This document shows, one piece after another, positions 8,956 to 17,043 of a stretch of 64,000 bases of DNA. The position numbers and the translations under genes are program-made. The stretch is from positions 1-64,000 of the forward strand of contig NZ_JAJEPW010000013.1 of assembly GCF_020687045.1 (NCBI RefSeq), read 5' to 3'. The notes under the pieces are model-generated. The model made no database searches. It worked only from the letters and a program-made list of their open reading frames with translations, and was not told where the DNA came from. Source of the DNA: Vescimonas cirricatena. GTDB lineage: Bacteria > Bacillota > Clostridia > Oscillospirales > Oscillospiraceae. Position 1 is the stretch's first letter; every line of letters begins with the position of its first letter.

Positions 8956-9831
8956 ATGCGCGAATATGTTCTCATGACCGACAGCTGCTGCGATCTGCCG
9001 GACCAGATGGCAAAGGACCTGCAGCTGGAGGTGCTGCCCCTGACCATGCACATGGACGGGCAGGACTATCCCAACACCCTGGATGGCGCGGCCATCAGCA
9101 ACGAGGAGTTTTACCGGCGGATCCGGGCGGGCAAAATGGCCACCACCTCCGCCGTCAACGTGGGCCAGTTTGAGGACGCCATGTCCGCCATTCTGGAGCA
9201 GGGGAAGGATATCCTGTGCATCAGCTTCTCCTCGGCCCTGTCCACCACCTACCAGTCCGCCTGCATCGCGGCGGAGACCGTTCTGGCCAAGCACCCCGAG
9301 GGCCGCATCCGGGTCATCGACTCCCTCAGCGCCTCCCTGGGCCAGGGCCTGCTGATGTACCTGACCGCCCACAAGAAGCTGGAGGAGAACCTGACCCTGG
9401 ACCAGCTGGGGGACTGGGTGGAGGAAAACAAGCTCCACGTCTGCCACTGGTTCACGGTGGACGACCTGAACTATCTGAAAAAGGGCGGTCGCGTGTCCGC
9501 CGCCACGGCGCTGGTGGGCACCATGCTGTCCATCAAGCCCATCATGCACACCTCCGACGAGGGTAAGCTGACGGTGGTGGGCAAGGCCCGGGGCCGCAAG
9601 AGCAGTCTGAACACCCTCATCGACACCGTGGGCCGTCTGGGCATCAACCTGCAGGATCAGGTGATGTTCATCTGCCAGGCGGACTGCCAGGCGGAGGCGG
9701 AGACCGTGGCCGCCCAGCTCAAGCAGCGCTACGGCGTCAAAGAGGTGTATATCAACTACATCGGCCCTGTCATCGGCAGCCATACCGGCCCCAACACCAT
9801 GGGCCTGTTCTTTGTGGGAACGGAGCGCTGA
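8956..9831 (+). CDS. DegV-family (FakB-like) fatty-acid-binding protein
   Basis: 291 aa. The N-terminal MTDSCCDLP loop and FSSALSTTY near residue 95 are DegV fingerprints; family members bind a fatty acid between two domains and present it to the FakA kinase. The C-terminal part includes GRKSSLNTLID and the family-typical SHTGPNTMGLFF. Start at 8956 follows AAGGAGG; an in-frame upstream start is rejected because the extension has no RBS and is not DegV-like. The stop is 2 nt before prmA, so the two are translationally coupled. No fakA is visible in the window. Confidence 0.9.
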   Translation: MREYVLMTDSCCDLPDQMAKDLQLEVLPLTMHMDGQDYPNTLDGAAISNEEFYRRIRAGKMATTSAVNVGQFEDAMSAILEQGKDILCISFSSALSTTYQSACIAAETVLAKHPEGRIRVIDSLSASLGQGLLMYLTAHKKLEENLTLDQLGDWVEENKLHVCHWFTVDDLNYLKKGGRVSAATALVGTMLSIKPIMHTSDEGKLTVVGKARGRKSSLNTLIDTVGRLGINLQDQVMFICQADCQAEAETVAAQLKQRYGVKEVYINYIGPVIGSHTGPNTMGLFFVGTER

Positions 9832-9833
9832 GC

Positions 9834-10790
9834 ATGAAGTGGCTGGAGCTGAAGATCGACGCCGCCCCCGCCGGGCTAGAGCCCGTCAGCGCACTGCTGG
9901 AGGACCTGGGCATCACCGGCCTGGTCATTGACGACGAGGGGGATTTCCAGGACTTTCTGGAGCACAACCACGCCTATTGGGACTATGTGGACGACCAGCT
10001 GATGCAGGAGAAAAAGGGCCTGTGCCGCATCACCTTCTATCTGGAGGACAGTCCCGACGGATACAACACCCTGGCTCAGGTCCGCATGGCACTGTCCCGG
10101 GTGAAGCAGGAGCACCCCGAATACGGCCGGCTGCTGCTGACCATGGAGAACATGGAGGACGCCGACTGGGAGAACAACTGGAAGCAGTTTTACAAGCCCA
10201 TGGAGATCGGCGACCGGCTGATCGTCATCCCGGAGTGGGAGAGCACCGGCGTGCCGGAGGGCCGGGTGGCCCTGCGGCTGAATCCGGGCCTCACCTTCGG
10301 CACCGGCAGCCACGCCACCACCCGCCTGTGCCTGACGGCCCTGGAAAAGCATATCACCGGCGGCCAGACGGTGCTGGACCTGGGCTGCGGCAGCGGCATT
10401 CTGTCCATTGCCGCCCTGCTGCTGGGGGCGGACCGGGCCGTGGCCTGCGACATTGACGAAAAGTGCATGGACGTGGCCTATGAAAACGCCGCCCTCAACG
10501 GCGTGGGCCGGGACCGCTACACCGTCCGCTGGGGCGATGTGGTAACGGATCAGGCCCTGCGGCAGGAGCTGGGCGGCCCCTATGACGTGGTGGTGGCCAA
10601 CATCGTGGCCGACGTCATCAAGGCCCTGGCCTCCACGGTGCGGCCCCTGGTGAAGGAGGGGGGCATCTTCCTGTGCTCCGGCATCATCGACGACCGGGCG
10701 GAGGAGGTGGCCCAGTGCCTGCGGGATAACGGCTGGACCATTGCCGAGACCCGCAGCAGCGAGGGCTGGTTCTCCTATCTGTGCCGATAA
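9834..10790 (+). CDS. prmA: Ribosomal protein L11 methyltransferase
   Basis: A SAM-dependent methyltransferase that trimethylates L11 in the large ribosomal subunit. The 318-aa protein has an N-terminal substrate-recognition domain (about 1-95), then GTGSHATTRLCL, the SAM motif LDLGCGSGILS (about 180-190) and the post-motif VANIVADVI. The start codon follows the DegV stop by 2 nt. The hairpin at 10791-10825 ends the two-gene unit. Confidence 0.95.
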   Translation: MKWLELKIDAAPAGLEPVSALLEDLGITGLVIDDEGDFQDFLEHNHAYWDYVDDQLMQEKKGLCRITFYLEDSPDGYNTLAQVRMALSRVKQEHPEYGRLLLTMENMEDADWENNWKQFYKPMEIGDRLIVIPEWESTGVPEGRVALRLNPGLTFGTGSHATTRLCLTALEKHITGGQTVLDLGCGSGILSIAALLLGADRAVACDIDEKCMDVAYENAALNGVGRDRYTVRWGDVVTDQALRQELGGPYDVVVANIVADVIKALASTVRPLVKEGGIFLCSGIIDDRAEEVAQCLRDNGWTIAETRSSEGWFSYLCR

Positions 10791-10825
10791 AATCAAAACC
10801 TCCGGCTATGCCGGAGGTTTTGATT
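10791..10825. terminator. Bidirectional terminator between convergent prmA and araC-type gene
   Basis: AATCAAAACCTCCGGC and its exact complement with a 3-nt loop; both sides give a T-rich tail. It overlaps the stop codon of the AraC-type gene. Confidence 0.85.
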
Positions 10826-11772
10826 TATGGCGCGCAGGAATCCTGGTCCACGCCGCTGCGGTATTCGTTGGGGGACACGCCAATGACGTCCCGGAAGGCC
10901 CGGGCGAATTTGCTGGCGTTGTCATAGCCGAACTGTCCGGCGATATCCAGCACCGTCCGGTCCGTGGACCGCAGCAGCTCCGCCGCGCCGTGCATCTTCT
11001 GCAGACGCAGCCAGGCGGCGGGACTGCGGCCGTAGACTCCCCGGAAGCTGGCCTGGATCTGGGCGGCGGAGGCCCCGAAATGCCGGGACAGCTCCTGCAC
11101 CGTCACCTTGCTCTCGGTGTTGGCCAGCAGATAGTCCGCCGTCTTTCTGGCCAGGGACACCTGCCCCCGGGAAAGGCCCGGCGCAGCCGCCTGGGGCTGG
11201 GCGGGCACCTCTAAGGCGCTGAGGAACAGCAGCAGCTCCAGGATCTTCACCTTCAGATACCCCCGGCGCAGGTCCTCCGGCACCTGATACAGCTCCGAAA
11301 ACACGTGCTCCACCCGCCGGGAGGACCGGGCGGCAAAATACCCCCCGGCGGCGCAGAATTTTTCCGCCAGGGCGGCGGGCTGCACCTCCACGTCCTCCAG
11401 AAAGCAGGACAGGCACCGGGGCGCCAGCCCCGGGTCCACGGTAACGGTGATGCCGTGGTAATGGCCGGTGGGAAAGGCGGCCAGGGTGGGCAGCACGTCC
11501 TGCCGGGCCACGGACAGGTCCCCCGGGGCCAGATAGAAATACCGGCTCCCCAAGCGGTACTCCATGCGCCCCTCCCGGCAGTGGCTGATCTCCAGCACCC
11601 CCGGGGCGGCGGGTTCTAAGGGACAGGAGGCGGCATGGACATCGTGATAGTGGATGTCGATGCCGGGAAACACCGGATAAAGCGTCACCGCCGCCTGGCC
11701 CCCGTCCGGGGTCTCCCGGCGGACGGTGTGCTCCGGCAGCGGCAAGGGTTCATGCAGACACGCAGATTCCAT
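10825..11772 (-). CDS. AraC-family transcriptional regulator at the end of the feo operon
   Basis: 315 aa. The N-terminal half is a cupin-like sensor without a recognised ligand signature. The C-terminal ~100 aa carry two HTH motifs: VTVQELSRHFGASAAQI, and the second ending in DNASKFARAFRDVIGVSP. The start at 11772 lies 2 nt after the HMA gene stop; the longer open frame upstream is only overlap with neighbouring genes. Its place as last gene of an iron-uptake operon suggests a metal- or siderophore-linked activator role, but this is inference. Targets unknown. Confidence 0.88.
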   Translation of the reverse strand: MESACLHEPLPLPEHTVRRETPDGGQAAVTLYPVFPGIDIHYHDVHAASCPLEPAAPGVLEISHCREGRMEYRLGSRYFYLAPGDLSVARQDVLPTLAAFPTGHYHGITVTVDPGLAPRCLSCFLEDVEVQPAALAEKFCAAGGYFAARSSRRVEHVFSELYQVPEDLRRGYLKVKILELLLFLSALEVPAQPQAAAPGLSRGQVSLARKTADYLLANTESKVTVQELSRHFGASAAQIQASFRGVYGRSPAAWLRLQKMHGAAELLRSTDRTVLDIAGQFGYDNASKFARAFRDVIGVSPNEYRSGVDQDSCAP

Positions 11773-11774
11773 GG

Positions 11775-12032
11775 TCACTTTTTCAGGTGGCCCAACAGGC
11801 CCCGCTTTTCCAGGGGACGGGACACCACCTCCCCGGCCTGATAGCCGGTGTCGTTGATGACCCGGACCAGCTGCTCCCGGTCCAGGGGCTCCTGGGACTG
11901 GATCACGGTCTGGCCCTTGGTGTGGGAGGAGGACACCTTCTTCACCTGGAAATGGCTGCGGACGGCGTCGTTGATGTGACTTTCGCACATGCCGCACATC
12001 ATGCCGTCCACCTGGACAATGGTTTCGATCAT
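11775..12032 (-). CDS. Heavy-metal-associated (CopZ-like) domain protein
   Basis: 85 aa, a single HMA domain with the metal-binding loop GMMCGMCESH (Cys14 and Cys17), plus a C-terminal basic tail of about 15 residues not typical of CopZ. Such domains bind Cu(I) or other soft metals and hand them to P-type ATPases, yet no P-type ATPase is in the window. AAGGAGGT precedes the ATG. It is the sixth gene of the apparent feo operon. Whether it handles copper or another metal here cannot be told. Confidence 0.85.
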   Translation of the reverse strand: MIETIVQVDGMMCGMCESHINDAVRSHFQVKKVSSSHTKGQTVIQSQEPLDREQLVRVINDTGYQAGEVVSRPLEKRGLLGHLKK

Positions 12033-12076
12033 AGCGTTATACCTCCTTGAGGAAATGGGTTGTTTTTCCTGCGGGG

Positions 12077-12463
12077 CTATTGCTCCGCCGACAGCAGGCG
12101 GTCCCGGAGCTGGGGCAGCCGGTCCTGGGACTGGGCCAGGATGGCGCAGACCGCCGTCTGACAGGCGTCCTCCTCCAGGCCCAGGGCCTGCTGCATCCGG
12201 CGGCACAGGGGGCCGAAGCACGCGGCGTATTCCGCGGCGGCCCGGCGGCCCTCCGGCGTCAGGAACACCGTGCCATAGCGCTCCTTTTCCACCAGGCCCG
12301 CCTGACAGAGATTCTGGAGCATGGAGTGGGCGCTGGGCTTGGACACGTTCATCCGGGCGGCGATTTCCACCGAGCGGACGCCCCTGCCCTCCCGGCACAG
12401 ATCGTCCAGCACCAGCAGATATCGGATGGAGGCCGGGGTCATGGCCTGTGGGCAATTAGACAT
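12077..12463 (-). CDS. DtxR/MntR-type metalloregulator (second copy)
   Basis: 128 aa. The N-terminal winged HTH reads SVEIAARMNVSKPSAHSMLQNL with a wing FLTPEG, followed by a helical dimerisation and metal-site segment containing Cys, His-poor and Glu residues (GLEEDACQTAV). It resembles the divergently encoded regulator at 15994 in layout. It sits inside the feo operon downstream of the Cys-rich partner gene. A box-like sequence (AATTAG-N6-CTAACC, 12454-12471) overlaps its start and RBS, so it could be translationally or transcriptionally self-controlled. Metal specificity unknown. Confidence 0.8.
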   Translation of the reverse strand: MSNCPQAMTPASIRYLLVLDDLCREGRGVRSVEIAARMNVSKPSAHSMLQNLCQAGLVEKERYGTVFLTPEGRRAAAEYAACFGPLCRRMQQALGLEEDACQTAVCAILAQSQDRLPQLRDRLLSAEQ

Positions 12464-12487
12464 ATCTAACCTCCTGGGTGAAAGGGC

Positions 12488-12519
12488 GGGGGAGACGCGG
12501 AGCTGCCCACGTCTCCCCC
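12488..12519 (-). terminator. Stem-loop between Cys-rich partner and regulator genes
   Basis: Stem GGGGGAGACG/CGTCTCCCCC with a 12-nt loop. Without a long T-run it is more likely an mRNA-processing or partial termination site within the operon than a full stop. Confidence 0.45.
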
Positions 12520-12529
12520 GGGGATCAGG

Positions 12530-12706
12530 TCACGGCTGGCTGCGGTGGCACTGGCCATGCATGGCGCAGTGGGCGCACCCTGCGCCGCAGGAGGACTTTC
12601 CCTGCTTTTTCTGGCGGATCAGACTGCGGATGATAAGGACTACAATGGCAATAAGGACCAGGGTGATGAGAATGGTGGAGAGATTGGCGCTGATCCAATG
12701 CAGCAT
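12530..12706 (-). CDS. FeoB-associated Cys-rich membrane protein
   Basis: A 58-aa gene translated directly from the minus strand. One N-terminal transmembrane helix (about residues 8-28, rich in Ile, Leu and Val) is followed by a short basic segment (RQKKQ) and a cluster of four Cys (40, 44, 47, 53) interleaved with His. This matches the small FeoB-associated Cys-rich family that follows feoB in many Firmicutes and may accept or present iron on the cytosolic side of FeoB. The start at 12706 has GGAG about 9 nt upstream. It lies 48 bp after feoB. Confidence 0.85.
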   Translation of the reverse strand: MLHWISANLSTILITLVLIAIVVLIIRSLIRQKKQGKSSCGAGCAHCAMHGQCHRSQP

Positions 12707-12754
12707 GGAATTTCACTCCTTTTCGGAAAATGTCGTAAGATGGGTTGGAACAGA

Positions 12755-15256
12755 TCAGACGGTGGCGTTGAGCTTGGTGGCCTCCTTATAGGGGCGCACC
12801 AGCATATAGACCATCAGGGCCAGGGCCGCCAGGGCGAAGATCAGGCCGATGACATTGACGCTGCCGGTGAACAGGCCGCCGAACTGGTTGATCATCAGGC
12901 TGATGAGATAGGCGAAGCCGCACTGATAGCCGATGGCGAACCAGGTCCACTTGCGGTTGTTCATCTCCCGCTTGATGGCGCCGATGGCGGCGAAGCAGGG
13001 AGCGCACAGCAGGTTGAACACCAGGAAGCTGAAGCCGCTGATGCCGGTGAAGGCCGCGCCGATGTTCTGATACACGGTGCCGTCGCCGCCGCCATAGAGG
13101 ATGCCCAGGGTGCCCACGATGTTCTCCTTGGCCACAAGGCCGGTGATGGAGGCCACGGCAGCCTGCCAGTTGCCCCAGCCCAGGGGCTTGAAGATCCAGG
13201 CGATGACGCCGCCGATGGCAGCCAGGATGGAGCTCTGGATCTCGCTCTCGTCCAGCATACGGAAGGTGCCATCCACCCAGCCGAAGTAGGTGGTGAACCA
13301 CACGAAGATGGTGGAAAGCAGGATGATGGTGCCGGCCTTCTTGATGAAGCTCCAGCCGCGCTCCCACATGCTGCGCAGGACGTTGCCCAGAGTGGGCCAG
13401 TGATAGGCGGGCAGCTCCATAACGAAGGGAGCGGGATCACCGGCGAACATCTTGGTCTTCTTCAGCATGATGCCGGAGACGATGATGGCGGCCATGCCGA
13501 TGAAGTAAGCGGAGGTGGAGACCCATGCGCTGCCGCCAAAGATGGCGCCTGCGATCATGGCGATGAAGGGGACCTTGGCGCCGCAGGGGATGAAGGTGGT
13601 GGTCATAACGGTCATCCGGCGGTCGCGTTCATTTTCGATGGTACGGGAAGCCATGATACCGGGCACGCCGCAGCCCACGCCGATGAGCATGGGGATGAAG
13701 GACTTGCCGGACAGGCCGAACTTGCGGAACACGCGGTCCAGCACGAAGGCGATACGGGCCATGTAGCCGCAGGCCTCCAGGAAGGCCAGCATCAGGAACA
13801 GAACCAGCATCTGGGGCACGAAGCCCAGCACCGCGCCCACACCGGCCACGATGCCGTCATTGATCAGGCCGCTGAGCCAGTCGGCGGCGCCGGCAGACTC
13901 CAGACCATTGCTGACCAGCACGGGGATACCGGGGACCCACACGCCGTAGTCGGCGGGGTCGGGGGCGTCAAAGCCGTTTTCAGTGAGATACTTCACGGCG
14001 TCCACAAAGGTCATCTGCACCACGTCGTCCATCTTGTCCGCGCCCTCGGGCAGGGCGTCATAGTAGGCGGTCATGGTGTTGATGGCCAGGGTCTCCTCGT
14101 CCTCCACGTCCACGGTGGCGGTGGAGGAGCTGGGCTGGAAGCTCTGCATTTGGGCCAGCAGGGCCTGGGCGTCAAAGTCCTCGGCCTCGGGGTCGATCTC
14201 CGTGCCCAGGAAGGCGTCCACAGCCTGGATGGCGGCGGTGTAATCGTCGTTGACGGCGTTATACTCCTTGCTGCCGATGCCCAGCAGGTGCCAGCCGTCG
14301 CCGAACACGCCGTCGTTGGCCCAGTCGGTGGCGGGAGCGCCCACGGCTACCATGGCGATCCAGTAAACCAGGAACATCACCACGGCGAAGATGGGCAGGC
14401 CCAGCCAGCGGTTGGTGACCACCTTGTCGATCTTGTCGGAGGTGGACAGCTGGCCTTTGCGCTTCTGCTTGTAGCAGCTCTTGATGATCTCGGCGATGTA
14501 AACATAGCGCTCGTTGGTGATGATGCTCTCGGCGTCGTCGTCCAGCTCCTTTTCGGCGGCCTGGATGTCCTGCTCAATGTGCTGCATCACGTCGGCGGGG
14601 ATGCTGAGCTTCTGCAGTACCTTGTCGTCCCGCTCAAAGATCTTGATGGCGTACCAGCGCTGCTGCTCCTCGGGCAGGGTGTGGACGGCGGCCTCCTCAA
14701 TGTGGGCAATGGCGTGCTCCACGGGGCCGGAGAAGGTGTGCATGGGGATGGTCTTGGTCTGGCCCTTGGCGGCCTTCACGGCGGCCTCGGCGGCGTCCAT
14801 CACGCCGTCGCCCTTCAGAGCGGAGATCTCCACGATCTCGCAGCCCAGCTGGCGGGACAGCTCCTTGACGTTGATCTGGTCGCCGTTCTTGCGGACCACG
14901 TCCATCATGTTCACGGCGATGACCACGGGAATGCCCAGCTCCGTCAGCTGGGTGGTCAGGTACAGGTTGCGCTCCAGGTTGGTGCCGTCGATGATGTTCA
15001 GGATGGCGTCGGGGCGCTCGCCGATCAGGTAATTCCGGGCCACCACCTCCTCCAGGGTGTAGGGGGACAGGGAGTAGATGCCGGGCAGGTCCATGATGAC
15101 CACGTCATCGTGCTTCTTCAGCTTGCCCTCCTTCTTCTCCACGGTGACGCCGGGCCAGTTGCCCACGAACTGGTTGGAGCCGGTGAGGGCGTTGAACAGG
15201 GTGGTTTTACCGCAGTTCGGGTTGCCCGCCAGGGCAATTTTGATCTGCTTATCCAT
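12755..15256 (-). CDS. feoB: Ferrous iron transporter FeoB
   Basis: An 833-aa inner-membrane Fe(II) permease with an N-terminal G domain: G1 GNPNCGKT at 11-18, G3 DLPG followed by YSLSP, G4 NMMD. A helical GDI-type domain follows, then the core membrane region with the Gate motifs (CGVPGIMASR and later PCFAAIGA). Unlike a minimal FeoB, there is an acidic, low-complexity extracytoplasmic insertion of about 130 residues (roughly 320-455) between the first two membrane segments. It follows two feoA genes in an operon preceded by GGTTAR-type operator sites, indicating iron-responsive control. Confidence 0.97.
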   Translation of the reverse strand: MDKQIKIALAGNPNCGKTTLFNALTGSNQFVGNWPGVTVEKKEGKLKKHDDVVIMDLPGIYSLSPYTLEEVVARNYLIGERPDAILNIIDGTNLERNLYLTTQLTELGIPVVIAVNMMDVVRKNGDQINVKELSRQLGCEIVEISALKGDGVMDAAEAAVKAAKGQTKTIPMHTFSGPVEHAIAHIEEAAVHTLPEEQQRWYAIKIFERDDKVLQKLSIPADVMQHIEQDIQAAEKELDDDAESIITNERYVYIAEIIKSCYKQKRKGQLSTSDKIDKVVTNRWLGLPIFAVVMFLVYWIAMVAVGAPATDWANDGVFGDGWHLLGIGSKEYNAVNDDYTAAIQAVDAFLGTEIDPEAEDFDAQALLAQMQSFQPSSSTATVDVEDEETLAINTMTAYYDALPEGADKMDDVVQMTFVDAVKYLTENGFDAPDPADYGVWVPGIPVLVSNGLESAGAADWLSGLINDGIVAGVGAVLGFVPQMLVLFLMLAFLEACGYMARIAFVLDRVFRKFGLSGKSFIPMLIGVGCGVPGIMASRTIENERDRRMTVMTTTFIPCGAKVPFIAMIAGAIFGGSAWVSTSAYFIGMAAIIVSGIMLKKTKMFAGDPAPFVMELPAYHWPTLGNVLRSMWERGWSFIKKAGTIILLSTIFVWFTTYFGWVDGTFRMLDESEIQSSILAAIGGVIAWIFKPLGWGNWQAAVASITGLVAKENIVGTLGILYGGGDGTVYQNIGAAFTGISGFSFLVFNLLCAPCFAAIGAIKREMNNRKWTWFAIGYQCGFAYLISLMINQFGGLFTGSVNVIGLIFALAALALMVYMLVRPYKEATKLNATV

Positions 15257-15284
15257 ATGATTCTCGTATCTCCTTTCCGGGAAC

Positions 15285-15506
15285 TTATTCCACTTCGATC
15301 ATTTCGGTGTCGGCCTTCCGCAGGCTCAGCTCATAGCCCCGGACGGTGACTTCCATGGGGTCGCCCAGAGGGGCCACCTTCCGGACAAACACCTGGGTGC
15401 CCCGGGTGATGCCCATGTCCATGATGCGGCGCTTCACGGGGCCCTCCCCGTGGAGCTTCACCACCTGGACCGTCTCGCCGATTTTCACGTCGCGCAGTGT
15501 TTTCAT
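15285..15506 (-). CDS. feoA: FeoA-domain protein (second in operon)
   Basis: 73 aa, an SH3-like FeoA domain with the family patterns VKRRIMDMGITRGTQV and GYELSLRK. FeoA proteins associate with the cytosolic side of FeoB and are needed for Fe(II) uptake. It is 28 bp upstream of feoB and downstream of another feoA-domain gene. The two copies are diverged, so they are not a recent duplication. Confidence 0.93.
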   Translation of the reverse strand: MKTLRDVKIGETVQVVKLHGEGPVKRRIMDMGITRGTQVFVRKVAPLGDPMEVTVRGYELSLRKADTEMIEVE

Positions 15507-15541
15507 GTGGATTCTCTCCTTTTATGTATTTTTTGATTTTC

Positions 15542-15754
15542 TCAGATCATGATCTTTCGGGCCATTTCCTCGCTGATGGCGATGCGGGCCTCCTTGACCT
15601 TGACGATGACGTTTCCGCCCAGGGCCGCCACCACTGTGACGGTGCCCCCGGCCACAAAGCCCAGGTCCTCCAGATGCTTTTTCACCTCGGGGTTGCCGCC
15701 CACCCGGTGGATGAGATTTTCTTCGCCCATGTTGGCTAATGTCAGCGGCATCAT
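15542..15754 (-). CDS. feoA: FeoA-domain protein (first in operon)
   Basis: 70 aa. The FeoA-like SH3 core has the NPEVKKHLEDLGFVAGGTVTV segment shortened to LEDLGFVAGGTVTV plus the terminal RIAISEEMARKIMI. It is the first gene of the feo operon, with a 5' region containing three operator palindromes between promoter and start codon. Paired FeoA proteins ahead of FeoB are common in clostridia. Confidence 0.92.
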   Translation of the reverse strand: MMPLTLANMGEENLIHRVGGNPEVKKHLEDLGFVAGGTVTVVAALGGNVIVKVKEARIAISEEMARKIMI

Positions 15755-15778
15755 TGCTGCTTCCCTCCCTGTGATAGC

Positions 15779-15865
15779 GGTTAGGGGTCGCTAACCGATC
15801 GTGAAAAATGAATGGTTAATCTGCCTTAACCTCTTTGCCAAGAAAAAGGTTAAGCTCCCTTAACC
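15779..15865 (-). promoter_or_regulatory. Three 18-bp operator palindromes in the feo leader
   Basis: Three copies of GGTTAR-N6-YTAACC lie at 15779-15796, 15814-15831 and 15848-15865, between the feo promoter and the first feoA. The GGTTA/TAACC half-sites resemble those of DtxR/IdeR boxes but are 6 bp apart rather than nearly abutting. The third copy falls directly on the predicted transcription start. Most likely bound by the divergently encoded DtxR-type protein. Confidence 0.75.
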
Positions 15866-15872
15866 GCTGGAT

Positions 15873-15901
15873 AGTTTAACACCTCTAACATTTCTTGTCA
15901 A
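15873..15901 (-). promoter_or_regulatory. feo operon promoter
   Basis: Minus strand: consensus -35 TTGACA (15896-15901), 17-bp spacer, -10 TAAACT (15873-15878). Operator copy 3 begins 8 bp downstream. Confidence 0.7.
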
Positions 15902-15936
15902 CCCCTTTTGGCGAAAAATTTTTCTTCCTTGCAATT

Positions 15937-15966
15937 TTGGTTAAAATATGCTAACCTATATATAAT
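15937..15966 (+). promoter_or_regulatory. Regulator promoter with embedded operator palindrome
   Basis: -35 TTGGTT (15937-15942), 18-bp spacer, -10 TATAAT (15961-15966). A fourth GGTTAA-N6-CTAACC copy (15939-15956) overlaps the -35 and fills the spacer, a layout expected for autorepression. Confidence 0.7.
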
Positions 15967-15993
15967 CTTACTGGAAGGTTGGTACTGTTTGCC

Positions 15994-16362
15994 ATGCAGA
16001 TCTTAAGAGCCTCGGAGGATTACCTGGAAACCATGCTGATGATGAAGGAGAAGCATGGCTACATTCGCTCCATTGACATTGCGGAGTATCTGGGCGTGAC
16101 AAAGCCCAGCGTCAGCTACGCCACCAAGCGCCTGCGGGAGAGCGGCTATATCACCATGGACAAGGAGGGGCTCATCACCCTGACGGACACGGGCATGGCC
16201 ATCGCCGCCAGCATGCTGGACCGGCACAAGACCCTGACGCAGTTTCTGATCCATCTGGGTGTGGACCCGGAAACCGCCGAGGCCGATGCCTGCAAGATGG
16301 AGCACGACATCAGCCAGCAGACCTTTGAGGCCATCTGCCGCCACGCCGGCCGGGCAGAATAA
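15994..16362 (+). CDS. DtxR/MntR-family metal-dependent repressor
   Basis: 122 aa. An N-terminal winged HTH (SIDIAEYLGVTKPSVSYATKRL, given here in part; wing ITLTDTG) is followed by a dimerisation/metal domain with the family patterns RHKTLTQFLIHLGV and DACKMEHDIS, which contain the Cys/Glu/His ligands (C-x-x-E-H) of DtxR/MntR proteins. It lacks the SH3 domain of long DtxR forms. The ATG at 15994 is favoured; a TTG five codons earlier is an alternative nearer the GGAAGG sequence. It is divergent from feoA, sharing a region with four operator palindromes, so it is very probably the iron sensor for both directions. Confidence 0.9.
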   Translation: MQILRASEDYLETMLMMKEKHGYIRSIDIAEYLGVTKPSVSYATKRLRESGYITMDKEGLITLTDTGMAIAASMLDRHKTLTQFLIHLGVDPETAEADACKMEHDISQQTFEAICRHAGRAE

Positions 16363-16472
16363 GTCCTCTGGGCAAATCCACATTTCCGCCACGGACAGTG
16401 CCGTCCGCCCCTGCGGATACGGGCACCGGCATGCTCTCTGTTCGGATTCGCAAAAAAAACGTCCATTTTTAT

Positions 16473-16500
16473 TTGACAAATTCGTCCAAAAGCGTATAAT
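16473..16500 (+). promoter_or_regulatory. Promoter of the lipoprotein gene
   Basis: -35 TTGACA (16473-16478), 16-bp spacer, -10 TATAAT (16495-16500): close to full consensus. Confidence 0.7.
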
Positions 16501-16551
16501 GGTTTTGTATAAGTATCGGAGTATTGTGGCATATCGGAAAGGAGACGGACC

Positions 16552-16914
16552 ATGAAAAAGCTCTTGCCCCTTCTGTTGGCGCTGTGCCTGACGCTTTCGG
16601 CCTGCGCCGCCCCGGCGGCTGTGCCGCTGCCCGGCGATTCGGTGACCGCCGTCACCGTTACCTACGCCGGAAAAACCGTTACCTGCACCGACCCGGCCCA
16701 GGTCCGGGCCATGACCGACGCCGCCCGGAGCCTGGAATTTGTTCCCACGGACGCCTCCGTCACCACCCCCGGCGCCATGTCCATGGAGCTGACCTTCACG
16801 GACAGCAGCGGCAGCGCCGTGACCCTGACCCTGCCCCTGACCCAGTCCGGCGGAAAAGTCTATGACACCGGAGCAGACAGCATTGGAATTTTTGTCGAAA
16901 TTTTAGGCGAATAG
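16552..16914 (+). CDS. Small lipoprotein, 120 aa
   Basis: Signal peptide with a lipobox LSAC (Cys18), so it should be lipid-anchored on the outer face of the membrane. The mature part is rich in Thr, Val and Ala with a predicted all-beta pattern and no catalytic motif. It has AAGGAG before the ATG, its own near-consensus promoter, and terminators at 16927-17040. Function unknown. Confidence 0.75.
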   Translation: MKKLLPLLLALCLTLSACAAPAAVPLPGDSVTAVTVTYAGKTVTCTDPAQVRAMTDAARSLEFVPTDASVTTPGAMSMELTFTDSSGSAVTLTLPLTQSGGKVYDTGADSIGIFVEILGE

Positions 16915-16926
16915 GTTCAAAAAACA

Positions 16927-16967
16927 GCGGGACGCCCAAAGCATTTCCACAGCCTTGGGCGTCCCGC
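16927..16967 (+). terminator. Terminator of the lipoprotein gene
   Basis: Stem GCGGGACGCCCAA/TTGGGCGTCCCGC, followed by CTTTT. Confidence 0.8.
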
Positions 16968-17010
16968 CTTTTCTCGCCTTTGTCCCGGAACAAACCGCCG
17001 GTTTTCCGGG

Positions 17011-17040
17011 CCGTCCCGCTCTGTACCGGGACGGTTTTTT
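17011..17040 (+). terminator. Second terminator hairpin
   Basis: Stem CCGTCCCG/CGGGACGG followed by six T residues. It sits between the lipoprotein gene and a convergent gene remnant. Confidence 0.75.
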
Positions 17041-17043
17041 CCG

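Noticed and set aside
12454..12471. AATTAG-N6-CTAACC as a fifth full operator
   Set aside because: One half-site is imperfect and the other overlaps a normal RBS, so it was kept only as a weak remark and not listed as a site.
12545..15349. 934-codon open frame on the plus strand opposite feoB
   Set aside because: It is antisense to an unmistakable FeoB, has a His/Gly/Asp-rich low-information translation and no RBS; a by-product of high GC.
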